A stretch of 14,164 bases of DNA from an uncultured Verrucomicrobiota bacterium (GTDB lineage: Bacteria; Verrucomicrobiota; Kiritimatiellia; RFP12; UBA1067), in contig CAMPAA010000071.1 of the NCBI GenBank assembly GCA_946631345.1, positions 1 through 14,164 of the forward strand, given 5' to 3'. The position numbers and the translations under genes are program-made. How positions within the stretch are numbered: position 1 is the first letter of the stretch; the number at the start of each line of letters is the position of its first letter. Below the pieces are notes generated by a model. The model made no database searches. It was not told the DNA's origin and worked only from the letters and a program-made list of their open reading frames with translations. Below are positions 7,642 through 14,164 of the stretch, piece after piece.

Positions 7642-9414
7642 ATGATGAAGGTTTGGAAGGTTTGGATATCTGCCGCAACGGTGGCGGTGGGGTTGACGGC
7701 ATGTGGCGGCGGCGCTCGCCTTTCGCCTGTGCAGGATGCAGAGGTGTGCGTATGCTCCAATGGCGTGGCGGTGTTCTGCGACAGGTCGTACGCGATGACG
7801 GCCATAGCTGCGGAGCGCCTTGTGGGGAAGACGTTTTTCCGGCGTACCATTGAAGGAGGATTCTCCGCCGAGGTGGTGGGCGACGGCGAACTGCTCGTCG
7901 TGACGCCAAACGAAAAGTACGGGCACGCGTTATCGCAGGGCAAGGCGCTTGCCGGGCTTGGGTTCGCGAAGGTGGATGGCAAGCCGTTCCAGGCTTTCGG
8001 CGACCATTCATGCGACATTGCCGACATCTGGCGAAAGGATGTGCGCAAGGGCGAAAGGCTTGAGCTTGGCAAGTGGGCTCTCGTCTGCGGGTTCGACCGC
8101 GAAGGCCAGCCGCCGCCGAACGAGGCCCTCCCCGCGAAGGAACGGCGCATCCTCGCGTACCTGAAGGGAACCCCAAGCGAGACGGAGGCCCCGCGCGACA
8201 TACTCGTGAACCATCCGGACTATGTGGTGTTCGTGCCGAAACAGCCGCGCGATGCGGGCAGGCGCGACTGGTCCAAGCCGGGCGATACGTACAACGATCA
8301 CTTCCAGGTGATTAACAACCCTTCAAACGGACTCCTCTACGCATTCTGGACTCAGGCTTCGGGCGAATGCGCCATCGACCAGCACATCGCGTTCTCCAAG
8401 AGCGCCGACAAGGGCGTGACCTGGACTCCGCCTATCGCAATCGCCGGATCGCCCAACAAGCGCACGCCAACCCTGATCGCGAGCTGGCAGCAGCCGATGC
8501 TCGCAAGAAGCGGCCGTCTCTACTGCCTATGGAACCAGCAGACCACAAGCCGCAGACCTCACTGCGGAATGATGTTCGGGTCATTTTCGGACGACGACGG
8601 CGGTACATGGAGCGCACCGAAACTCGTGCCGTTCACCCAGCGCATGGACATTGATCCCGCTGACGACCACATCCCTCCGAGCTGGTGCAACTGGCAGCGT
8701 CCGCTTCGCCTCGGAGAGGGCGGCAGGTTCTTCGTGGGATGCTCGCGCCACGGCAAGGCACCGTACGACAGCCACGGCGGGTGCAAGGTGGAGTTCTGGC
8801 AGTTCGAGAACATCGACGAGAATCCGCCGGTCGCGGACATACGCCTTTCGTACTTCGCCACGAACTGCGACGCGCTTGACGCAACGAAGGTCGTGGGGAA
8901 CACATTCGTCCCGCGCGAAGGCCCGGCGATAGAGGAGGCCGGCATCGTGAAGCTGCCGGACGGAAGGCTCTTTGCGCTGATGCGCTCATCTGTGGGGCAT
9001 CCGGTGTGGAGCCAGAGCCGCGACTGTGGCCGCACATGGTCGGTGGCGAAGCCGCTCCTCGACCGCGACGGCGGCAAGGCGTTCCTGCATCCGCGCTCAC
9101 CGTGTCCGATATACGACTGGAAGGGGCCCGAGGCCGCGAGCGGCACGTACTTCGCGCTCATACACAACACGTTCGACTTCAATTCCAACACGGCCTACCA
9201 GCCGCGCGGCCAGCTCTTCCTCATCGCCGGCAGGTTCATGCCCGATGCGGAGCAGCCGATATGGTTCAGCAGCCCCAAGCTCTTCGCGCCGCGCAAGAAC
9301 GGCAACTCGTTCTACACGAGCTACTGCATCGTGGACGGCAAGGGAGTGTTGTGGTACAACGACAGGAAGTTCTACCTTTGCGGGCGCATCGTCGGCCCGG
9401 AATGGTTCAAGTAA
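7642..9414 (+). CDS. Sialidase-like (BNR/Asp-box) propeller lipoprotein
   Basis: The 590-residue product begins with a lipoprotein signal: a hydrophobic stretch ending in lipobox LTAC, with C21 as predicted lipidation site, followed by GGG. It should be anchored in a membrane, perhaps at the cell surface. Residues 22 to about 210 have no domain I recognise. From about 215 on it resembles a six-bladed sialidase propeller with three Asp boxes: SADKGVTW (254-261), SDDDGGTW (316-323) and SRDCGRTW (459-466). The stretch EEAGIVKLPDGRLFALMRSSVGHPVWS and the later HPRSPCPIY resemble regions that in GH33-like enzymes carry active-site Glu and Arg. Such proteins hydrolyse terminal sialic acid or act on other sugars, and many BNR proteins are unassigned, so the substrate is unknown. 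ATG 7645 is an alternative start. No clear Shine-Dalgarno is seen. It overlaps the RBS of the next LamG gene. Confidence 0.8.
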   Translation: MMKVWKVWISAATVAVGLTACGGGARLSPVQDAEVCVCSNGVAVFCDRSYAMTAIAAERLVGKTFFRRTIEGGFSAEVVGDGELLVVTPNEKYGHALSQGKALAGLGFAKVDGKPFQAFGDHSCDIADIWRKDVRKGERLELGKWALVCGFDREGQPPPNEALPAKERRILAYLKGTPSETEAPRDILVNHPDYVVFVPKQPRDAGRRDWSKPGDTYNDHFQVINNPSNGLLYAFWTQASGECAIDQHIAFSKSADKGVTWTPPIAIAGSPNKRTPTLIASWQQPMLARSGRLYCLWNQQTTSRRPHCGMMFGSFSDDDGGTWSAPKLVPFTQRMDIDPADDHIPPSWCNWQRPLRLGEGGRFFVGCSRHGKAPYDSHGGCKVEFWQFENIDENPPVADIRLSYFATNCDALDATKVVGNTFVPREGPAIEEAGIVKLPDGRLFALMRSSVGHPVWSQSRDCGRTWSVAKPLLDRDGGKAFLHPRSPCPIYDWKGPEAASGTYFALIHNTFDFNSNTAYQPRGQLFLIAGRFMPDAEQPIWFSSPKLFAPRKNGNSFYTSYCIVDGKGVLWYNDRKFYLCGRIVGPEWFK

Positions 9415-9419
9415 AGGAG
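9413..9419 (+). promoter_or_regulatory. Strong Shine-Dalgarno overlapping the stop codon
   Basis: AAAGGAG overlaps the TAA (9412-9414) of the sialidase-like gene and lies seven bases before ATG 9427. It is the best ribosome-binding site in the window and implies translation coupled to the gene before it. Confidence 0.75.
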
Positions 9420-9426
9420 CAGCGCA

Positions 9427-12400
9427 ATGAAAGCACCGAACGGACTCATCCTCGCAGGCGTCGCCGCATTCGCAGCCATCGCCACCGCGCACGCCAAGAC
9501 GGTTGCGCTTTGGCCTATCGAACTTGACCCCGACACCGGCGCGTTTGACGGGCGGTGCGCGGTAAACCCGGATATCGCCATGGCGCTCGGCGGCGACGGG
9601 ACGGCAGGCATCGCGCAGGAAGTGGGCTGGAACCTCCCGCCGAACCCCGCCCCCGAACAGTCCGTGATGTTCGCTCCAGTCAACCGCACTGCGGTGAAGG
9701 GGTGGCGCGACACGGCGCCTTGGACTCTGCGATGTTCTGCCGCCGCGCTGCAGCAGCATATCTGGAGCACTTCAGAATTCACGGTAGAGGGCTGGATCAA
9801 GTTCGATGAAAACCCGGCTACCGGATGGTTCGTCATCGTGCAGGGCGGAGACGGCTCCACCATAGGGAATGGCGGCTGGTTCCTCAGCTGGCGCGGCACG
9901 GAGGGCGCGCGCCAGTTCCACCTGTGCGTAGCCCCGTACGGTTCCTCCGGGAATTTCGACACGCTAATCGGTTCCGTGCTTTCGCAGGAGATGGAGGAGT
10001 CTCTGAAGAGCTCATGGCATCATCTCGCGTTGACGCATGCCGGAGCGAAGTGGAAAGTCTACATAGACGGCTCGGTCATCGCCGAGGCCAACGTCACGGA
10101 GCGCGTCGGATACAACGCTGCGGGACAATCCGGACTGTCCTTGGGTGGAAGGCCAAACAATGCGGCCAATCGCCTGAATGCATCCTTCGACTATTGGCGC
10201 GTCTCGGACAAGGCGCTTGAGCCGTCGGAGTTCCTCTGCGCCGGCGGCGAAGGCACGCTGGTGCCGGAGGAGGATGATGCCTCCACCGACACAACCGTCG
10301 CCTACTGGAAGCTCGACCGCAAGGCGGATGGCTCCCTCGACACGTGGGACTATGTGGGTACCGCAAACCTCCACGGCAGCTTCATGCCCACGCAGATCGG
10401 CGGGCAGGTCGCAACGAACGCAACAAGCGTTCTCGCCCCTGTCGCAGACTGCGCGTTTGCGGGCGATCCGCCAAACCCCACGGCGTCGCTCGGCGGCGCA
10501 GGCAATTCCGGCAGCATTCTTGCCCGCCATCACGACAGCGAGTACGCGGTGCTCAAGGTGCCGCGCCTCGGCGCAGAGCTTGAGCCGGCGACGGGCAGCT
10601 TCACGATAGAGGCATACCTCAAGCCTCGCCGCCGCGAATCTCCCACCGACAGCCAGTTCCTGTTCACCACGTGCGGCTCCGACAACAACCTTGGCTGGTG
10701 CATTCAGCTGCTGAACTCCGGCGGCAACTGGCACTTTGCGGTGATGGCGCATGATGAAGACGGGTATCCCGTCTACGACCTTCCGGTAAGCGGAACGCTT
10801 GCCGACTGGGACGGCTGGAAGCATGTGGCGCTGGTCCACGAGGCAGGAGCAGGGGAGTCGGGCTACGGCCAGTGGCGCTGCTACATAGACGGCGAGCTTG
10901 CAGGCTCATGCGAGCCGTCACGCGAGTGGTCGGGAACCACAAAGTCGCGCACCTTGTACATTGGCGGACGCGACACTGTGGTCAACAACTACTGCGGGTG
11001 GATCGACTGCGTGCGCGTATCCAAGGCGGCGCTCGCCCCGTCGCAGTTCCTGTGCGCGGCGAACGGTACGGCGGCGGCGAACGTGCTCGCCTACTGGCCG
11101 CTCAACTTCGCGAACGGCTCCTTCGACGGAAGGGACATGGCGGGCAACTATCTGCTCCAGGCAACGCACTCTGCGGCGCATTTTCCGGTGGCGGCGGAAG
11201 GCGCGCCGGCGATCGCGAATCCAGACCGCTCCGCGAACTTCGACGGCAACTCCGCCGCACCGCTATCTGGATCCGCGCTATTCCGCGGGCAGAACAATGA
11301 ACGCCTCGGCTGCTCCCTTGACACGTGCGACGCCTCTGTTGCCAATTTGCTTGGCAACGGGGAGTTCACCTACGAATGCTGGTTCAATCGCCATTCGGTG
11401 CAGAGCGGAAACACATGGGAGTCGGTGTTCATGACGGCCGGCGACATAAAGCGCTTTGGCGACTGGTTCCAGCCTTACCTGCGTTTCTCGTACAACGAGA
11501 CGACAGGCTTCCAGATCGAGGATCACGCCACGCACGGGACGGGCGTATTTTCCTTTGAGGGGACTGGCGGACAACCGCTTGACACATGGCGGCATCTGGC
11601 GCTCACGCGGCAGATTGTGGACGGCAACAACGTGTACACGCTCTACATCGACGGCGAACAGGCTGGTTCACCGCTGACCTTTGAGAAGAGACACTCAAAG
11701 AAATCAATCGCGCTGTTTATCGGCGGACGTCCGAGCGACAACACCAACACGTGGCGCGGACGGTTCTCGTCCATCCGCATCTCGCGCGGCGCGCTTCCGC
11801 CATCAAGGTTCCTGTGCGCATCGCCTGAGGTCTCGGAGGCGGTGCCAGAGCCGCCACGCACGATAGTGTACTGGCCGTTCGACAGCGCCGAGAGCTCGGC
11901 GGACACCACGCCGGCGTTCGGCCCGGACGGGTTTGACCTGAGGGCGCGTTCCGAGAACGGGCTGTCCGGCTCGGCTGACATGGCTGCGGCGCGCGTCCCG
12001 CTGGAGACGGCCGTGGTCTCCCGCGCGAACTCCGGCAGCATAGTCCTCGCGGAGAACGCCTACATGCGCGCGAACTATCTCGGCGACTACCTTTCCTCCA
12101 CTTCGGCGTTCACGGTCGAGGGATGGCTCAAATGGGACGGCGCGACGCGCGGAGGCGAGGTGACGGTATGCGGCATGTACGATTCCACCGCCAACTCGAC
12201 CGGCGGCAGAATCGGCTGGAAGCTGATAATAGACGACACTGGCGCGGAGCCTCTCTTCGGCATATATGTGCGATCCGGCTACAAATACACGCCAATGGCG
12301 AAGGGGCTTTTCGCCGAGCGTCCAGTGCGCCCCGGCACATGGCAGCATGTCGCGCTCACGTACGATCCAAAGGCGGGCACGCGCGGCGTGTGGACGCTGT

Positions 12401-12615
12401 ACGTGAACGGGCGAGTGGCGGGTTCGGTAGAGAACTCATGGTATGACGCCACGAAACCTGCGGCCAATGCGTACTTCAAGTTCGGCAGAATGAATGACGT
12501 ATCCGCAACCGGATTCTCGGGCGGGCTCGACATGTGGCGCATCTCGTCCGGCGTGCTTGGGCCGGAGAGTCTTCTGTTCCAGCGGAATTCGAAATTCACG
12601 GTCACAATCAGATAG
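9427..12615 (+). CDS. Secreted protein of four tandem LamG modules
   Basis: The 1062-residue product has a clear signal peptide (MKAPNGLILAGVAAFAAIATAHA) and four tandem modules of about 250-270 residues, starting near residues 24, 288, 552 and 812. Each opens with an aromatic strand (VALWPIE, VAYWKLD, LAYWPLN, IVYWPFD), then has the LamG entry FT(V/I/Y)E (F118, F392, F647, F895), a WxHxAL strand, a Y(I/V)(D/N)G turn and a closing VRVS/IRIS-type strand. Modules 1-3 end with a common PSxFLCA motif (C271, C543, C797); in module 4 the motif has decayed to PESLLFQ. LamG domains are sugar- or protein-binding jelly rolls, and no enzyme domain is visible. No DUF2341 is present, unlike the protein at 161-3664. 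The C-terminus is FTVTIR with no anchor. Tight coupling to the sialidase-like gene suggests a shared glycan target, which is inference. Confidence 0.87.
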   Translation: MKAPNGLILAGVAAFAAIATAHAKTVALWPIELDPDTGAFDGRCAVNPDIAMALGGDGTAGIAQEVGWNLPPNPAPEQSVMFAPVNRTAVKGWRDTAPWTLRCSAAALQQHIWSTSEFTVEGWIKFDENPATGWFVIVQGGDGSTIGNGGWFLSWRGTEGARQFHLCVAPYGSSGNFDTLIGSVLSQEMEESLKSSWHHLALTHAGAKWKVYIDGSVIAEANVTERVGYNAAGQSGLSLGGRPNNAANRLNASFDYWRVSDKALEPSEFLCAGGEGTLVPEEDDASTDTTVAYWKLDRKADGSLDTWDYVGTANLHGSFMPTQIGGQVATNATSVLAPVADCAFAGDPPNPTASLGGAGNSGSILARHHDSEYAVLKVPRLGAELEPATGSFTIEAYLKPRRRESPTDSQFLFTTCGSDNNLGWCIQLLNSGGNWHFAVMAHDEDGYPVYDLPVSGTLADWDGWKHVALVHEAGAGESGYGQWRCYIDGELAGSCEPSREWSGTTKSRTLYIGGRDTVVNNYCGWIDCVRVSKAALAPSQFLCAANGTAAANVLAYWPLNFANGSFDGRDMAGNYLLQATHSAAHFPVAAEGAPAIANPDRSANFDGNSAAPLSGSALFRGQNNERLGCSLDTCDASVANLLGNGEFTYECWFNRHSVQSGNTWESVFMTAGDIKRFGDWFQPYLRFSYNETTGFQIEDHATHGTGVFSFEGTGGQPLDTWRHLALTRQIVDGNNVYTLYIDGEQAGSPLTFEKRHSKKSIALFIGGRPSDNTNTWRGRFSSIRISRGALPPSRFLCASPEVSEAVPEPPRTIVYWPFDSAESSADTTPAFGPDGFDLRARSENGLSGSADMAAARVPLETAVVSRANSGSIVLAENAYMRANYLGDYLSSTSAFTVEGWLKWDGATRGGEVTVCGMYDSTANSTGGRIGWKLIIDDTGAEPLFGIYVRSGYKYTPMAKGLFAERPVRPGTWQHVALTYDPKAGTRGVWTLYVNGRVAGSVENSWYDATKPAANAYFKFGRMNDVSATGFSGGLDMWRISSGVLGPESLLFQRNSKFTVTIR

Positions 12616-12620
12616 TAGAC

Positions 12621-13862
12621 ATGGACGCGGCGGCTGGATTGGGGCGGATAAGGCGGGTTCTTGCCGCGATAGGGCCTGGCATATTTGCCATCGGCTACAC
12701 GATCGGCACCGGGTCGGTCACGTCGATGGCCAAGGCCGGGGCGGACTACGGACTTGGGCTTCTGTGGGTTCTCGCCCTCAGCTGCATCTTCTCGGGAGTG
12801 CTGATGTCGGCCTACGGGCGCTTTGCCGCCGTAACTGGGGAGACCACGCTCCATGGCGTGATCAGGTTCCTGCCGCACGGACGGTGGATCGCCGCGTTTG
12901 TATTCCTCGGTGTGGTGATGGGGCAGTACACTTGCCTTGGCGGCATCATGATCCTCACGGCCGGGGCGATCCGCGAGACGTTCGCGCTCCAGGTCGGCAC
13001 ATTCCCGATAGCGTGCGCGATCATGGCGGTCATGTATGCGCTGATGCTTGTGGGGCGGTACGAGTTCTTCGAGCGGGTGCTGACGTTTTTCGTGGCGCTG
13101 ATGGTGTTCACATTTGCCGTTTCGGCGTTTGTCACGTGGCCGGAGGCGTCGGTAGCGGGAAAAGCGGCTGCGCCGGTCTTGCCGAACGACGCCGCATCGC
13201 TTCTCATGCTTGCGGCGTTCGTGGGAACGACAATGGCGGCACCTACGTTCGTGACACGTCCGCTAATCATAAGGGAGAAGGGGTTTGGCGCGGCGGACAT
13301 TTCGCGCGAGCGCACGGACGCCGCCGTTTCCGCCACATTGATGTTCGTCGTTTCTGGCACGATAATGGCCGTGGCGGCGTGGACGCTCTGGGCGAACGGC
13401 AAAAGCATCGTTGGTGTGCTGGACATGGCTGAGACGCTCCAGCCGCTAATGGGGCGCTTTGCTGTCGCGCTGTTCATGTGCGGCACGCTGGCAGCGGGGC
13501 TCTCCTCCGTGTTTCCGATAATGATGGTTGCGCCCCTGCTTGCCGGGGATTGGCGCGATGGCCGCATGAGAACCGACACGCCGCTTTTCCGCATCGTCTG
13601 CCTTGCTGCGGCGATATGGGGGCTGGTAGTGCCTGCGGTTGGATCCAATCCCGTGTCTGTCACGATACTGGCGCAGATATCCAACGTGTTTGTGCTGCCG
13701 CTCACGGTCGTCGTCATAATGTGGCTCGTGAACCGGCGGGATATCATGGGCCGCTACCGCGCAGGGCTGATGATGAACGCCATGCTTGCGGCGGCGTTTG
13801 CCTTTTCTATCGCTGTGGCGTATGTCGGCGCAAAGACGCTGTCCGCCTGCTTTGCCGGATAG
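12621..13862 (+). CDS. Nramp-family-like transporter lacking the usual metal ligands
   Basis: This 413-residue polytopic membrane protein, with about 11 hydrophobic helices, aligns by eye with the Nramp/MntH family (proton-coupled Mn2+/Fe2+ uptake): GPGIFAIGYTIGTGSVTSMAKAGADYGLGLLW matches the helix 1-2 region and VGTTMAAPTFVTRPLI the helix 6 region. The family helix-1 DPGN is G29-T30-G31-S32 here, and the helix-6 MPH is A206-A207-P208, so the Asp, Asn and Met that bind transition metals in characterised Nramps are all absent. Divergent Nramp-related proteins are known, including Mg2+ carriers, so the substrate is open. ATG 12621 is chosen because it follows the LamG stop by five bases and the protein aligns from there; an upstream in-frame start at 12534 would overlap the LamG gene. 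The Shine-Dalgarno is weak, so coupling to the LamG gene is likely. Confidence 0.78.
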   Translation: MDAAAGLGRIRRVLAAIGPGIFAIGYTIGTGSVTSMAKAGADYGLGLLWVLALSCIFSGVLMSAYGRFAAVTGETTLHGVIRFLPHGRWIAAFVFLGVVMGQYTCLGGIMILTAGAIRETFALQVGTFPIACAIMAVMYALMLVGRYEFFERVLTFFVALMVFTFAVSAFVTWPEASVAGKAAAPVLPNDAASLLMLAAFVGTTMAAPTFVTRPLIIREKGFGAADISRERTDAAVSATLMFVVSGTIMAVAAWTLWANGKSIVGVLDMAETLQPLMGRFAVALFMCGTLAAGLSSVFPIMMVAPLLAGDWRDGRMRTDTPLFRIVCLAAAIWGLVVPAVGSNPVSVTILAQISNVFVLPLTVVVIMWLVNRRDIMGRYRAGLMMNAMLAAAFAFSIAVAYVGAKTLSACFAG

Positions 13863-13917
13863 CGCGATTTGCGTCGGTTCGTACAACTTTCCGTTGCGAT
13901 TTCGCTTGTATCGGGAA

Positions 13918-13938
13918 GGGCGATTTGATAAATCGCCC
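13918..13938. repeat. 9-bp perfect hairpin after the transporter gene
   Basis: GGGCGATTT (13918-13926) pairs perfectly with AAATCGCCC (13930-13938) around a GAT loop, 55 bases after the transporter stop. It may end or protect the transcript, but no T-run follows (GCAACC), so it is not a classical intrinsic terminator. GCGATTT also occurs at 13864 and 13896, hinting that this stretch is repeat-derived. Confidence 0.5.
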
Positions 13939-13951
13939 GCAACCAACAAAA

Positions 13952-14036
13952 TGGTAGGGTGGATTGCCCTCAATATGCCGGATTCGCACCCGCACGGCGC
14001 GTTGGGGGCAACGCGCCCTACCATGCGACCCTACCA
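13952..14036. repeat. Complex inverted repeat, REP/MITE-like
   Basis: TGGTAGGG (13952-13959) is inversely repeated as CCCTACCA at 14016-14023 and again at 14029-14036. Inside lies a perfect 9-bp stem, GGCGCGTTG (13996-14004) with CAACGCGCC (14009-14017), around GGGG. The whole could fold into a cruciform or a long RNA hairpin. The design resembles short dispersed intergenic repeats of GC-rich bacterial genomes. Only one copy is in the window, so dispersion is inferred. No coding capacity. Confidence 0.55.
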
Positions 14037-14069
14037 ATGCTTGGCACCCGCCTGTAAGGATGGCAGCCG

Positions 14070-14104
14070 CCCCTTGAAGGGACTTCCCTCGTCCCTTGAA
14101 GGGG
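14070..14104. repeat. Tandem CCCTTGAAGGG forming a 14-bp hairpin
   Basis: CCCTTGAAGGG occurs at 14071-14081 and 14093-14103. The flanks extend the symmetry: the arm at 14070-14083 pairs with 14091-14104 over 14 positions with one central mismatch, around the loop TTCCCTC. It could be a transcription end signal for either strand or part of a mobile-element terminus. No T-run follows on the + strand. Confidence 0.5.
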
Positions 14105-14118
14105 GATTTGATGTATAG

Positions 14119-14163
14119 ACAAGGGACATAGGTAACACATGGACAAGGGACATAGGTAACACA
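14119..14163. repeat. 24-bp-period tandem repeat at the window edge
   Basis: A 21-base unit beginning ACAAGGGACATAGG and ending GTAACACA is present exactly at 14119-14139 and 14143-14163, separated by TGG, so the period is 24. The window ends one base later, so more copies may follow. On the - strand each unit begins TGTGTTACC. Tandem units with this look occur near the ends of some IS481-like insertion sequences, from memory and not checked. No transposase is within view. Confidence 0.6.
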
Positions 14164-14164
14164 C

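Noticed and set aside
10012..10839. 275-codon - strand open frame in the four-module LamG gene
   Set aside because: Shadow frame without recognisable motifs opposite a well-supported gene.
12494..13432. 312-codon + strand open frame overlapping the LamG end and the transporter
   Set aside because: Arg/Gly/His-rich translation of an alternative frame; the Nramp-like frame explains the region.
12812..13747. 311-codon open frame on the - strand within the transporter gene
   Set aside because: Composition (Ser/Thr/Ala/Asn-rich) is that of an antisense shadow of hydrophobic codons; no domain and no RBS.
13786..14118. 110-codon open frame crossing the transporter end and the repeat region
   Set aside because: It runs through hairpins and repeats and overlaps the transporter in another frame; no domain.
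13952..14163. CRISPR array
   Set aside because: Only two 24-bp-period units with a 3-base gap and unrelated hairpins; no regular spacers and no cas genes.

Overview
The window looks like a chromosomal segment from a GC-rich (around 60% by eye) member of the Planctomycetes-Verrucomicrobia-Chlamydiae group, most likely Kiritimatiellota or Lentisphaerota and plausibly gut- or rumen-associated. This rests on gene content: large secreted DUF2341 plus LamG proteins, a heparinase II/III-like lyase, a BNR/sialidase-like lipoprotein, an SMP-30-like propeller, a GH78 remnant and hairpin-rich GC intergenic repeats. No rRNA, tRNA or taxonomic marker is present, so the assignment is inference. All genes are on the + strand.

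Layout. (1) 1-160: upstream flank with a good sigma70-type promoter whose spacer contains a run of ten A. (2) 161-5579: a two-gene operon of a giant secreted (DUF2341-LamG)x3 protein and, starting about 10 bases after its stop, a secreted heparinase II/III-family protein. (3) 5580-7097: an extended -10 promoter almost touching the start of a six-bladed SMP-30/NHL-type propeller gene, followed by an alpha-L-rhamnosidase (GH78) gene reduced to three short fragments by two internal deletions. (4) 7098-12615: a second extended -10 promoter, again almost on the start codon, then a small DUF456 membrane protein, a sialidase-like lipoprotein, and a secreted protein of four tandem LamG modules whose ribosome-binding site overlaps the lipoprotein stop. 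(5) 12621-13862: an Nramp-fold transporter lacking the usual metal-ligand residues. (6) 13863-14164: no credible gene, but hairpins, a complex inverted repeat and a terminal 24-bp tandem repeat.

Functionally this reads as a glycan-foraging region. Twice, a multi-LamG exported protein is tightly linked to an exported carbohydrate-active-type protein: LamG then lyase, and sialidase-like then LamG. The simplest model is surface or periplasmic glycan capture beside cleavage, with the propeller and the former rhamnosidase processing sugars. No SusC/D pair, sulfatase, sugar transporter or dedicated regulator is visible. The substrate cannot be fixed from sequence alone.

Most noteworthy: the repeated LamG-plus-enzyme pairing, two near-leaderless promoters sharing a 9-base core, the A10 promoter spacer, the degenerating GH78 gene, the ligand-less Nramp-like transporter, and the terminal repeats resembling a mobile-element end.
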